Source of the DNA: Allopontixanthobacter sp034376665
GTDB taxonomy: Bacteria > Pseudomonadota > Alphaproteobacteria > Sphingomonadales > Sphingomonadaceae
NCBI RefSeq assembly: GCF_034376665.1
Contig: NZ_JAXMJI010000035.1
Coordinates: 1-32,843 of the forward strand
DNA: 32,843 bases
Direction of reading: 5' to 3'
Positions 16,671 through 25,497 of the stretch are shown here, piece after piece. The translations under genes were made by a program, and so were the position numbers. Position 1 is the stretch's first letter. Every line of letters starts with the position of its first letter. The notes beneath the pieces were generated by a model. The model had not been told where the DNA came from and did not search any database. It was given only the letters and a program-made list of their open reading frames with translations.

Positions 16671-17647
16671 TTGCCGACCGTCACCATCATCAGCCTGTCC
16701 GTGCCGGATTCGGGAAGATAGACTTGGTTCCCGCGACCCAATATCTGACGCACATTGGCGTTGGGTCCGCTGCCGGGAATGGTGGCGATCCAGCGCTCGC
16801 TCTCGGGATCGAAAACCAGAGTATTGTTGCTGGCGAAGTCCGTCACCCAGACATCGTCGCGCTCATCGACATAAACCGCATAGGCTTTGGGTTGCTCGCC
16901 CGGCAGGTCGAAGCTGGTCCATTGCTTACTGGACGGGCGGTAGCGGTAGAGCTTGCCACTGTTCCAGCCGCTGATCCAGAGATCACCTGCGGAATCGGCC
17001 CACACCCGGCGGAGGCCCGCCCCTTCGTGCGGCGGTTCTATCACTGTAACGCTGCCGGTTTTGCGACTGACCTGCGCGAGGTGGCTTCCGGCGAGCGACA
17101 CATACCAGATCCCTCCATCGGGAGAAGCGTCGATGCCGTAAGGGCCGCGCCCTTCGGGATCCTTGAACACTTCCATCGCCCCGGACGAATCCACTTTCCC
17201 GTAAATGCCGTTCTGGCCGGTAAACCAGTGTACTCCGTCGGCGTCGAAAGCACCGGTGTTGAGATTGGTGTAACCATTTCCCTCCGGCAGCTTCCAGACA
17301 TCGATCGCCTCGCTAGTGGGATCATAGCGAACGATCGCATTCTGCCCGCTATCGGTGATCCACGCCTTGCCATCAGGCCCGAGAACGACGCCGTGTGGTG
17401 CAGATTCCTCGCCGAGAGGCACTTGCCGGTAGGTCCAGTCACCCACGTCTATGATGCCAAGCGCGCCCTGCCCCTGCGCCGTGTACCAGATTTCGCCTGG
17501 CCGGCCGGGTGAGGCATCATGCGGGCGGGAGCCTTTGGGCAGTTGTAACACCCGCGTTTCATACGAATAATCGGGCGGAGGCGCCGGTTCGGCCGCGGCG
17601 GCGGTGGACGATAGCGCGAGGACAAGGCCGGCAATCAAGCGGTACAT
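16667..17647 (-). CDS. Exported Vgb-like (streptogramin lyase family) beta-propeller protein
   Basis: A 326-residue propeller with a signal peptide (MYRLIAGLVLALSSTAAAA). Repeats of the form GPDGKAWITDSGQNAIVRYD, DGVHWFTGQNGIYGKVD and DGGIWYVSLAGSHLAQV are the blades of the virginiamycin B lyase/NHL-like family. The ATG at 17647 with GGGAGAG upstream is preferred over longer in-frame starts, because it gives a clean signal sequence. Family members include antibiotic lyases, but most chromosomal periplasmic copies have unknown function. Coupling to cytochrome c suggests a redox or sensing role and not drug cleavage; this is inference. A 12-base palindrome lies 18 bases upstream. Confidence 0.85.
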   Translation of the reverse strand: MYRLIAGLVLALSSTAAAAEPAPPPDYSYETRVLQLPKGSRPHDASPGRPGEIWYTAQGQGALGIIDVGDWTYRQVPLGEESAPHGVVLGPDGKAWITDSGQNAIVRYDPTSEAIDVWKLPEGNGYTNLNTGAFDADGVHWFTGQNGIYGKVDSSGAMEVFKDPEGRGPYGIDASPDGGIWYVSLAGSHLAQVSRKTGSVTVIEPPHEGAGLRRVWADSAGDLWISGWNSGKLYRYRPSSKQWTSFDLPGEQPKAYAVYVDERDDVWVTDFASNNTLVFDPESERWIATIPGSGPNANVRQILGRGNQVYLPESGTDRLMMVTVGK

Positions 17648-17664
17648 GGTTCTCTCCCAATTGG

Positions 17665-17676
17665 TGGTGCGCACCA
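17665..17676. promoter_or_regulatory. 12-base perfect palindrome upstream of the propeller/cytochrome operon
   Basis: TGGTGCGCACCA is self-complementary and sits 18 bases before the propeller gene ATG, where a repressor could act. No promoter boxes are clear. The rest of the 17648-17923 gap shows only weak inverted repeats. Confidence 0.35.
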
Positions 17677-17923
17677 TACAAGATACGGGCGGCGGGGTGA
17701 AGATCGCTGACTTCAAAACTCGGCGCTCTTGAGGACTGAAGTCGCGCAAGCCTCAGGCGGTGAAATCGCCCTCCGGTGGCTAGCTGGAAGACCAGACTTC
17801 TCGAAATTGGCAGAACAGGCTATCAGTAGATGCAATGCGGACAGCCTTGATAAAACCAGGTTTCCTGAATCGGCGGCGCCCGCACCCTGCCGCTACGAAT
17901 GGACGTTTTAGGGCTGCACTGCG

Positions 17924-18691
17924 GTGACCGGTTCCTTAAAGAGATTTGCAGAGGTCTCGCGGCTCATGGTGCGCCGGGATTTCGCCGGCCGCTTCAAGAA
18001 CACCCATGTCGGAATGCTCTGGTCCGTCCTTAACCCTCTGCTTTTCCTTGCGGTATTCTATTTCATATTCAAGGTGGTGCTGGAAATTGCAGTCGACCGG
18101 TACGCCTCATTTGTCTTCACAGGAATCCTTGCCTGGGCATGGTGCCAGGCTTCGCTCACACAAGCGACGACCAGCATATCCTCGAACCCCGGACTGGTTA
18201 GCCAGCCGGGGTTTCCGGTCGCCTCACTGCCGCTCGTCGCCGCGCTTTCCAATTTGCTCAATCTCTGCATTTCCCTCCCGGTGCTGCTGCTGCTTCTCTT
18301 CCTGGAGGACGCACGGACTTCCGCAACCATCGTCATCCTGCCCATTATCGCCGCGGCGCAACTTCTGTTCATTCTCAGCATCGGCTATTTCGTCGCGGCA
18401 TTGAATGTTCGATTCCGCGACGTGCAGTACGTTTTGCCGATACTTCTGCAACTCGGGTATTACGTCACGCCGATCTTCTACGATGTAGGCCGGATCGGAC
18501 CTAAGTATGCCTGGGTATTGCAGCTCAACCCCATGTACTACATCCTGGATGGGTACCGAACGGTGTTAATCGAGGGACGAATGCCTGACCTCATGCCGAT
18601 ACTGGCCGTCGCCGCTGCATCAGCCATCCTGCTGCACTTCACGCTCCGGTATTTCGAGGACGCCCGCCGCCGCTTCCTTGAGGAGCTGTAA
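17924..18691 (+). CDS. wzm: ABC-2 type polysaccharide export permease (Wzm)
   Basis: A 255-residue inner-membrane subunit of an O-antigen/teichoic-acid-type exporter. It has the family's amphipathic N-terminal segment (MVRRDFAGRFKNTHVGMLWSVLNPLLFLAVFYFIF) split over the gating helix and first membrane helix, about six transmembrane helices, and the late block YYVTPIFYDVGRIGPKYAWVLQLNP, all as in Wzm/KpsM/TagG. The start is GTG at 17924; no strong Shine-Dalgarno precedes it. Its stop overlaps the ATP-binding gene start (TAATG), which is usual for Wzm/Wzt pairs. Together they would move a lipid-linked glycan across the inner membrane. Confidence 0.93.
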   Translation: MTGSLKRFAEVSRLMVRRDFAGRFKNTHVGMLWSVLNPLLFLAVFYFIFKVVLEIAVDRYASFVFTGILAWAWCQASLTQATTSISSNPGLVSQPGFPVASLPLVAALSNLLNLCISLPVLLLLLFLEDARTSATIVILPIIAAAQLLFILSIGYFVAALNVRFRDVQYVLPILLQLGYYVTPIFYDVGRIGPKYAWVLQLNPMYYILDGYRTVLIEGRMPDLMPILAVAAASAILLHFTLRYFEDARRRFLEEL

Positions 18692-19917
18692 TGAGCGGCT
18701 TTGTCCAGGTTGAAGGGCTGGGAAAGCAGTTCAGGAGCTACAGCGCCGCACCGACCCTGAAACAGGCGATGCTTCGCGGTTGGCGGCGCAAGCGCGAAGC
18801 CCGCAGGTTCTGGGCCCTGCGCGACGTAAGCTTCGAGGTGCAGAGCGGATCGATGCTCGCGGTGATCGGTCGGAACGGGTCGGGCAAGTCCACGCTGCTC
18901 AGATTGCTCGGCGGCGTTCTGCAACAGGATACAGGTTCCATCCGAACAGAAGGGCCGGTTAGCGGCCTTCTGGAATTGAACAGCGGAGTCCATCCGGACC
19001 TCACGGGCCGGGAAAATCTCTTGATCGGCGGCGTCGTGGCCGGGCTTTCGATCAGTGAAGTCCGCGCGCGGTTCGACGAGATCGTCGCATTCGCCGAATT
19101 GGAAGATTTCATCGACCACCCGGTCCGCACCTACAGCGCGGGCATGAAGCTTCGGCTCGGTTTCTCGGTTGCGTCGCATGCACGGTCAGGCGTTCTTCTC
19201 ATCGACGAGGTGCTTGCGGTCGGGGATCTCGCCTTCCAGGCGAAATGCCTGCACCGCATCCAGTCCTTCAAGGAAGCAGGGGGAGCCATCGTGGTCGTCA
19301 CCCACGACCTGAGCCAGGCGGCCAGCTGCGACCAGGCCCTGTGGCTGGATGGAGGTAAGCTTGCGGCGAAAGGCAATCCGCATCAGGTGGCAGGCGAATA
19401 CCGCGCAGAGATGACGAAGCGGATGCACCAGCACACCCCGAATTCGGCGCCGGATCACCTGACTTCGACCGGCACTTTGCTGCAGGTGGGCGTCAACCGG
19501 TTCGGCTCGCTTGAAGTCGAAATCCTCGACGTCACGCTGCTGAGTGGTGGGCGTCCTGTCAATATCGTGGAATCCGGATCGGAACTCGCGATCGAGGTCC
19601 AATATGCCAGCTCCAAACCCGTTGATCCCCCCATTCTGGTCGTTTCGATCGGTACGGCGGATCAGGAGGATCTGCTCAATCTGGATACCGTGGCTGATGG
19701 GGTGATCCTGCCGGGCGGTGCAGGTACCCGGAAAGTGGCGCTGCAGTTGGATCGCCTGGATCTCGCTCCAGGCAATTATTACGTAAACGTCGGCCTATAC
19801 AAGGACGACTGGGACCATACGCTGGATTTTCACTGGCATGCCTATCCGCTGACCGTTGTCGGGGATGTCGGGGGCAAAGGTGTGATGGCACCGCCCCGGC
19901 GGTGGCGGGTTGATTAG
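18691..19917 (+). CDS. wzt: ABC transporter ATP-binding protein with Wzt C-terminal domain
   Basis: A 408-residue ATPase partner of the permease. The nucleotide-binding domain (about residues 1-240) has Walker A GRNGSGKST, an LSGG-equivalent YSAGMKLRL, Walker B VLLIDEVLAVGD and the switch histidine in VVTHDLSQ. Residues about 265-405 form a beta-sandwich like the Wzt carbohydrate-binding domain (NRFGSLEVEILDVTLLSGG, then LAPGNYYVNVGLY). In characterised systems that domain recognises a modification at the non-reducing end of the finished glycan and licenses export. The presence here predicts a terminally capped polymer. No capping enzyme was identified in the window. Confidence 0.93.
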   Translation: MSGFVQVEGLGKQFRSYSAAPTLKQAMLRGWRRKREARRFWALRDVSFEVQSGSMLAVIGRNGSGKSTLLRLLGGVLQQDTGSIRTEGPVSGLLELNSGVHPDLTGRENLLIGGVVAGLSISEVRARFDEIVAFAELEDFIDHPVRTYSAGMKLRLGFSVASHARSGVLLIDEVLAVGDLAFQAKCLHRIQSFKEAGGAIVVVTHDLSQAASCDQALWLDGGKLAAKGNPHQVAGEYRAEMTKRMHQHTPNSAPDHLTSTGTLLQVGVNRFGSLEVEILDVTLLSGGRPVNIVESGSELAIEVQYASSKPVDPPILVVSIGTADQEDLLNLDTVADGVILPGGAGTRKVALQLDRLDLAPGNYYVNVGLYKDDWDHTLDFHWHAYPLTVVGDVGGKGVMAPPRRWRVD

Positions 19918-19926
19918 CGTCACCGC

Positions 19927-21000
19927 TTAATTGTTCGTCGGGAGCCCGGCGAGCGCGGCGTAGTCTGCCGAGGCGACCAGAAAACCTTCCCTGACGAGAT
20001 TTTCGACGCCGGTGTAAAGGCGCGCAGCATCCCCCTTAAGTACCAGCTCGGGCGACCTGTCGAGTGCGGCCAGGTAGGCGGAATATTCGTCTGAGGTCAG
20101 ATAGCCATATCGCCCACTCTCCACCGCTTCGGCAACTTTCGCATAGAAGCCGCTGGCGAATGGGAAGTGAAGAAGAACCGCGGAAAAATCGGCGATGCTG
20201 GCACCGCGGGCATGGTGCCACTCGACGAACGGCCGCAGCACGCCGTCCATGCGGAATAGCGACACCTTGGTAAGTCCGTTATGCGTTCCAAACACGGCGC
20301 GGCGAATCCCGCCGTGGTGCATTTGCAAGCGAGCGTCCGGCACGGGAAACCAATAAGGCGATTTGATGATGCTCGAGATGTCGTAATATCGAAAGCGGTG
20401 CTTCAACTCTTCATCGGAGTCATCTGCAGGCGCGTTCAGCGGTGCCTCGCCGAACATATCCAGCATCTGGCAGAGGACCGCGTTATACTTGCGCGCGTCC
20501 AGGTAAGCCAGCAGGCCTTGGAGCGGGAGGTGGGCCGAACCGGGATAGTCGAAGAGCTCGTCGACGTCGACGCAAAGGCACCATCTTCCGCTGCAAAAAC
20601 GTTCGGCGAGATAGCGCTTCATTGTATTTTCGTAGGCCTGATACGGGGCATCGCTGCTGAGTAGCGTCACGTCGGCTTGACTCATGAGAATTTCGATCGT
20701 CGAATCCGTCGATCCATTATCGAGTACCACGAAATGGCGTACGCCAATGGCGCGGTGATGCGACAGGAAGCTCTGCAACCAAGGCTCTCCGTTGCGCACG
20801 ACCGTAATGGCGGTGAGCGCGTCCGGTTCGAGGTGGAGGTGGGCGGGACCGTGCAGGTGTTTCACGCGCGATTTAAGGAAGAAACGTCGCAGACCGAACT
20901 GGACAAAATCCAGCTTGTCGAAACGATCCCTGGCGCGCCGCCACACTTGCCGAAGCCTCGTGAGCCGACCGCGCGCACCAGACCTAGAGGGCCTTTGCAT
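19927..21000 (-). CDS. Glycosyltransferase family 2-like protein (PF13704 type)
   Basis: A 357-residue putative glycosyltransferase with a GT-A core. The sugar-nucleotide region begins LTAITVVRNGEPWLQSFLSHH, with VLDNGSTDSTIEIL and the metal-binding DxD-type motif VDVDELFDYPG. Later blocks (HHGGIRRAVFGTHNGLTK, VEWHHARGASIADFSAVLLHF) resemble the PF13704/GT92-like subgroup. The ATG at 21000 has GAAGG five bases upstream; the longer open frame upstream is not used. It overlaps the end of the preceding GT2 gene by 17 bases, so the two are coupled. It runs convergent to wzt. The most likely role is building or decorating the glycan exported by Wzm/Wzt. Confidence 0.85.
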   Translation of the reverse strand: MQRPSRSGARGRLTRLRQVWRRARDRFDKLDFVQFGLRRFFLKSRVKHLHGPAHLHLEPDALTAITVVRNGEPWLQSFLSHHRAIGVRHFVVLDNGSTDSTIEILMSQADVTLLSSDAPYQAYENTMKRYLAERFCSGRWCLCVDVDELFDYPGSAHLPLQGLLAYLDARKYNAVLCQMLDMFGEAPLNAPADDSDEELKHRFRYYDISSIIKSPYWFPVPDARLQMHHGGIRRAVFGTHNGLTKVSLFRMDGVLRPFVEWHHARGASIADFSAVLLHFPFASGFYAKVAEAVESGRYGYLTSDEYSAYLAALDRSPELVLKGDAARLYTGVENLVREGFLVASADYAALAGLPTNN

Positions 21001-22132
21001 CGAGACCTTCTCGCACGAACTCCGCCGATGATGATGGATCAAACGCGGAGGCACTACCCGCCGAGGCAGGGCACAGAAAAAGATCCCTGACGCCGCTTTC
21101 CCGTCTTCTCTGACGCGCCCTCCCGATCGCGCTCCGAATGAACCGTGGCAACGCCCTGATGGACGACCTCCGCTTCCGGCGCTCGGCGAGAATGTGGCGA
21201 CAATTGGCCCATCGGCCGGCGGCAAATTCCCGCTGCAACAGCCAGTCGACATACATGTCGCGGCCTCGTCGCAAAGTACGCGCGAACTCCGGCCGCCGCC
21301 CGAGCACTTCGGATCTCACGGCAGCATCCGACCGCAGCATCTGAGCCACGTCGACCGACATGGCGGCGGGCGTCTGCCGGTACCCAACCAAATGATCCGC
21401 GACGACCAGGAACAGGTGCTGCTCGGCCATGCGGAGGAAAAGCTTCCAGTCCTCGCAGCCCTGCGCGCCGCGGCTGCGCAGAGACGGGTCATATCCCCCT
21501 GCTTCCAGAACGCAGGACTTGCGCATCAAGGCCGCGCTGCCATTTCCCACGAAATTTCCGAGGCACAGTGCCGCAAGCACATCACCCGTATGCGTCGGCA
21601 TTTCACGCGTGTTCACGACCATTCCTTGCTGGTCGATTTGGGCGCTCCAACAATAGACCAGACCCACATCCGGGCCGGCGGACCGCAGCATCCGCAATTG
21701 CCGTTCGATCTTGGTCGGACGCCACACATCGTCCGCATCTACCGGAGCCACCAGCTCGCCCCGGGCCGCCGCGATGCCAGCGTTTCGAGCTGCGGCTACA
21801 CCGCCATTGGCCTGACAGATCAGGCGAACCCGCGTATCCTCTTGCGCATGGAGAGCCACAATCGCAGTAGTCTGGTCGTGAGAGCCGTCGTCGACAACGA
21901 TGATCTCGAGATCTTTGTGCGTTTGCTGACGGACGCTGCGCAGTGTCTCGTCGATGGTCTGCTCCGCATTTCGCGCCGGAATGATGACCGAAACGAACTC
22001 CGGGGCAAGCGCACCACCGGAAACACAAGCGGCTTGCGCGTCTGTCGATTTTCCTTGGCTGTCGCTCAAAGCGGTCTCCCGTGTGCGCTGGGACGCAGGA
22101 GGGTGCGCTTTCCCGACCTTGAATGAAAGCAT
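20984..22132 (-). CDS. Family 2 glycosyltransferase
   Basis: A GT-A glycosyltransferase of about 382 residues. The core reads VSVIIPARNAEQTIDETLRS, EIIVVDDGSHDQT, then GGVAAARNAGIAAARGE and the metal-binding VDADDVW. A CEDWKLFLRMAE block follows, with a basic C-terminal part. The frame is open much further upstream, but that extension is antisense to the divergent GT2 gene and is rejected. The ATG at 22132 has no Shine-Dalgarno; a TTG at 22069 with GGGAG upstream is a good alternative start. It is a diverged paralogue of the plus-strand enzyme at 22283 (shared CEDWK, GNGS, VDADD/LDADD order). Role: assembly of the surface glycan. Confidence 0.87.
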   Translation of the reverse strand: MLSFKVGKAHPPASQRTRETALSDSQGKSTDAQAACVSGGALAPEFVSVIIPARNAEQTIDETLRSVRQQTHKDLEIIVVDDGSHDQTTAIVALHAQEDTRVRLICQANGGVAAARNAGIAAARGELVAPVDADDVWRPTKIERQLRMLRSAGPDVGLVYCWSAQIDQQGMVVNTREMPTHTGDVLAALCLGNFVGNGSAALMRKSCVLEAGGYDPSLRSRGAQGCEDWKLFLRMAEQHLFLVVADHLVGYRQTPAAMSVDVAQMLRSDAAVRSEVLGRRPEFARTLRRGRDMYVDWLLQREFAAGRWANCRHILAERRKRRSSIRALPRFIRSAIGRARQRRRESGVRDLFLCPASAGSASAFDPSSSAEFVREGLDAKAL

Positions 22133-22282
22133 GAAAACAACACATGCATAGCCATTCCCACCTTTGGTGCGCCGCCCGGGGAGAATTGCTTGTGGCGGCA
22201 AAATTAACTTACTATCCTGTTTAAAAGACACAAGTTTTGACTCGCTGTAAAGGTCGGCATCCTGCAAGCCGAAAGGTAAATT

Positions 22283-23263
22283 GTGGCCCGTCAGAAAAAT
22301 CGCGTTTCGGTCATCATCCCGGCATACAATGCCGAACGGACCCTCGACGAGACACTTCTCAGCGCGCGGTCTCAGTCGCATCGGGGCTTGGAGATTATCG
22401 TCGTCGATGACGGGTCGGTTGATTCCACGGTCGAGATCGCGCAGCGCCACGCTGCGGAGGACCCACGGGTCCGCGTACTCCAACAAGGTAACGCGGGCGT
22501 CGCCGCTGCCCGCAACATGGGCATCGCGGCGGCGACGGGAGAATACATCGCGCCATTGGATGCGGATGACCTGTGGCATCCGCGGAAGATAGAATGGCAA
22601 CTCGAGGTGTTTGCGCGAGAGGGCCCCGAGGTGGGCGTGGTCTACACATGGTATGCGTTGATTGACCATCGCTCCCGGATAGAGCGGCTCAGGACGCTGC
22701 CTATCTTCCAGGGCGATGTACTGGCCGATCTTGCGCATTTCAATTTCATCGGAAACGGAAGCTCCCCCCTGATCAGGGAGCATCTGTTCAAGGAATTGAC
22801 CGGCTACGATACTACGCTTCGTGCCCGTGGCGGTGAAGGATGCGAAGATTGGAAGTTCTATTTCGAACTGGCCGAACGCTGCCATTTCGGGGTCATCCCA
22901 GCGCCCTTGACAGGTTACCGCGTCCATCCTGAAAACATGTCCAGCAACGGTCTGCAGATGCTCAAGTCACGTGATCTTGCGATTTCCGACCTGCTATTGC
23001 GCCACCCGGACCTGTCCGGCGAATTTCGCATAGGACGTAATCGCCTGAGCGGGTTCCTGCTGCATCGTGCGCTTCGGCGGCTCCGGGTAAGACAAGCCTT
23101 CGCGTTGGCCTCCTCGATCGCAGGTCATGATCTGTATTTCTTGTTTAAGACGGTCGGGTCGCTTCCCGTCTCTGTCGGCAGAACCGCGATGGGCCGACTT
23201 TTGCGGCATTACAGGAATGGCGGCCGACCGGCGACCTTTGCAGAAATGTGCGGCTCTGAATGA
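22283..23263 (+). CDS. Family 2 glycosyltransferase
   Basis: A 326-residue GT-A enzyme. It opens with VSVIIPAYNAERTLDETLLS, followed by LEIIVVDDGSVDSTVEIA, VAAARNMGIAAATGEYIA and the metal-binding LDADDLW. The acceptor-side block is GNGSSPLIREHLFKELTGYD, then GGEGCEDWKFYFELAERC. The start is GTG at 22283, with GAAAGG spaced about six bases away. It is divergent from, and homologous to, the minus-strand GT2 at 20984-22132, with a 150-base gap between starts. A likely role is glycan assembly for the Wzm/Wzt exporter. The transferred sugar is unknown. Confidence 0.88.
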   Translation: MARQKNRVSVIIPAYNAERTLDETLLSARSQSHRGLEIIVVDDGSVDSTVEIAQRHAAEDPRVRVLQQGNAGVAAARNMGIAAATGEYIAPLDADDLWHPRKIEWQLEVFAREGPEVGVVYTWYALIDHRSRIERLRTLPIFQGDVLADLAHFNFIGNGSSPLIREHLFKELTGYDTTLRARGGEGCEDWKFYFELAERCHFGVIPAPLTGYRVHPENMSSNGLQMLKSRDLAISDLLLRHPDLSGEFRIGRNRLSGFLLHRALRRLRVRQAFALASSIAGHDLYFLFKTVGSLPVSVGRTAMGRLLRHYRNGGRPATFAEMCGSE

Positions 23264-23370
23264 TCGCCATGCCGCCAAGCATGGGGGGAGAATGGGAGCA
23301 CTGCATCTTGTGAAAACTCACCTGCCATTTATAGCTGAGGCCATGAGCGCACTTTAAGGGGGAGAAGTAG

Positions 23371-25347
23371 GTGCTTGATCTGGTTACTTTAGTACTGGCG
23401 GCAACCCTAGCGGTGCCCGGACCGGCGGCGGAACCGGTTAGCGCAAATGTTCCGAGCGCGGCTTCCGTGAAGAAGGCGGAGAAGGCACCGGAAAAACTTC
23501 CGATCGAAACGTTCTCGACACTGCCTTTCATCGAAATGGCCCGGCTATCGCCGGATGGCACTCATATCGCTGGTTTGTTCGCTGTAGGCAATGAGCAGCA
23601 GATAGTGATCTCACCGCTTGGTTTCGACGCCGGCAAAGTCAAAACGGTGGGAATACCAGATGGTACCGAGATCAATAGCATCCGCTGGGTCAACGATGAC
23701 AACATCTTGGTCGGCATCATTGGATTGGCACAGGTCCAAACCGACCAATGGTACATCACCCGCATGATAGCGATCAACCGCAAGACCGGGAACCTGACCA
23801 AGCTGCTGTGGAGGGAAGCCGCACAAAACGCAGCCGATGTCCTGTGGATGGCAACCGACGGCAGCCCCGACATTCTGGTTGCGGTACAAGAATCCATTTA
23901 TTCAAGTGACGATGCGTTCTGGCCGACTGTTTATCGCCTGGATGTTGAAACCGGCAAGAAGCGGGTGGAAACCAAAGGCAAGCAGTACGTGATGGACTGG
24001 GGCGCTGATCAAAGCGGCAAGGTGCGGATCGGCGTCGGCTACAATGATCGGAACCAACAATCCCGACTGCTTTATGCCCAAGAGAATAGTCGTTCGTTTC
24101 GAATCGTGGACAGAGCGAACCTGGGAGAAGAAGAAGATCTGAATCTACCGTTTATGTTCATTCCTGGCACCGATAATGCACTCGTCATCAAGGGCAATGC
24201 ACAGGGCAAGACAGCTGTAATCGAAAGAAACCTGCTTACAGATCTGGACATCCGAACGGTTTACGAGGCCCAGGATGATGACGTTGAGGGAGTGGTGCTG
24301 TCCTACGATGGATCGAAACTGCTCGGCATACGCCTTGGCGGGAAGGGCAAGGGAGTTGACTGGCTCGATCCCGATCTGAAAAAGGCACAAGAATATCTGG
24401 ACCAGGCAGCTCCGATGGCAGAGGTCCGGATACAGAGTCTCAGCCATGACCAGAGCAAGATGCTCGTCCACATAGGGACATCGGATAATCCCGGCCTGAT
24501 TTACTATTTCGATGCCAAAGAGCAGGCACTTGAAAAATTTGCTGCAGTAAATCAGGCGATTGAAGGTCGGCGTCTGGCTCGCGCCAAATATGTTCAGTAC
24601 AAGGCTCGCGACGGACTCGAAATCGAAGGGGTGCTTACCCTGCCGAGGGGACGCGAGGCCAAAAACCTGCCCTTGGTGGTGATGCCGCATGGGGGGCCCT
24701 GGGCGCATGACAGTTTGACTTACGATTACTGGGCACAGTTTCTGGCCGACCGGGGCTACGCGGTGTTGCAGCCGAATTTCCGGGGATCGACCGGCTATGG
24801 CGACAACTTCCTCAAGATGGGGCAAGGTCAGCTGGGCTTTGCAATGCAGGACGATCTCACCGACGGGATCAAGTGGGCGGTAGGCGAGAATATCGCCGAC
24901 CCCGCACGCGTCTGCATCGTCGGCGCATCCTATGGCGGTTATGCCGCGATGTGGGGCATTGCAAAAGACCCCGACCTCTATCGCTGTGCGATCGCAATCT
25001 CAGGGGTGTCCGCCCTTCGAAAGGAAGTAAACGATTTCGGCGGCAGCATTCGCGAAAATCTCTACAAGGGTCACTGGATTAAAATGACCCCTGATTTCAA
25101 CGCCGTTTCCCCGCTCTATGCTGTCGATCGGATCAAGGCTCCCTTGCTTCTCATCCATGGAGTGAAGGACGTCACGGTCGATCACAGACAATCGGTTTTG
25201 ATGCACAAGGCGATGCTGAAGGCCGGAAAATCAAGCGAGTTTGTTTCTCTGGAGAAGGCCGATCACTATTTTAGCCGCGGTGCTGACAGGTTGACTCTCT
25301 TGCAGTCCATGGAAGCATTTCTTGCCAAGCATAACCCGGCAGACTGA
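23371..25347 (+). CDS. Exported S9 family (prolyl oligopeptidase-type) peptidase
   Basis: A 658-residue serine peptidase. A signal peptide (LVTLVLAATLAVPGPAA) leads to an N-terminal beta-propeller (about residues 50-385) and a C-terminal alpha/beta-hydrolase domain. The catalytic triad is visible: Ser520 in GASYGGYAA, Asp600 in GVKDVTVDH and His632 in KADHYF; LPLVVMPHGGPWAHD forms the oxyanion region. The start is GTG at 23371 with AAGGGGGAG upstream. Such enzymes trim short peptides (dipeptidyl- or acylaminoacyl-peptidase types) in the periplasm. Base composition looks lower in GC than neighbouring genes, possibly a sign of different ancestry. It follows the glycan block without an evident link. 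Confidence 0.92.
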   Translation: MLDLVTLVLAATLAVPGPAAEPVSANVPSAASVKKAEKAPEKLPIETFSTLPFIEMARLSPDGTHIAGLFAVGNEQQIVISPLGFDAGKVKTVGIPDGTEINSIRWVNDDNILVGIIGLAQVQTDQWYITRMIAINRKTGNLTKLLWREAAQNAADVLWMATDGSPDILVAVQESIYSSDDAFWPTVYRLDVETGKKRVETKGKQYVMDWGADQSGKVRIGVGYNDRNQQSRLLYAQENSRSFRIVDRANLGEEEDLNLPFMFIPGTDNALVIKGNAQGKTAVIERNLLTDLDIRTVYEAQDDDVEGVVLSYDGSKLLGIRLGGKGKGVDWLDPDLKKAQEYLDQAAPMAEVRIQSLSHDQSKMLVHIGTSDNPGLIYYFDAKEQALEKFAAVNQAIEGRRLARAKYVQYKARDGLEIEGVLTLPRGREAKNLPLVVMPHGGPWAHDSLTYDYWAQFLADRGYAVLQPNFRGSTGYGDNFLKMGQGQLGFAMQDDLTDGIKWAVGENIADPARVCIVGASYGGYAAMWGIAKDPDLYRCAIAISGVSALRKEVNDFGGSIRENLYKGHWIKMTPDFNAVSPLYAVDRIKAPLLLIHGVKDVTVDHRQSVLMHKAMLKAGKSSEFVSLEKADHYFSRGADRLTLLQSMEAFLAKHNPAD

Positions 25348-25497
25348 GACAATGCGTTAAAGGCCACCTGATGCCGGTCGGTTACGGCCAAGGGCGGCCG
25401 CGCAGCCAGCGTCCTGGGATTGGGCCTCCAAGGATCGTATTGCCCTGCCCGTATTCGAGGCCTCTACACTTCGTTTAAGACGATTGACCAAGAACAA

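Noticed and set aside
17708..17744. TGACTTCA/TGAAGTC inverted repeat in the gap before wzm
   Set aside because: Seven-base arms with a long spacer and no clear promoter context; could be chance.
22133..22927. N-terminal extension of the minus-strand GT2 to a 647-residue protein
   Set aside because: Most of it is antisense to the well-supported GT2 gene at 22283 and has no family resemblance.
24145..24825. Minus-strand open frame inside the S9 peptidase gene
   Set aside because: No ribosome binding site or family motifs; the plus-strand gene has a full catalytic triad.
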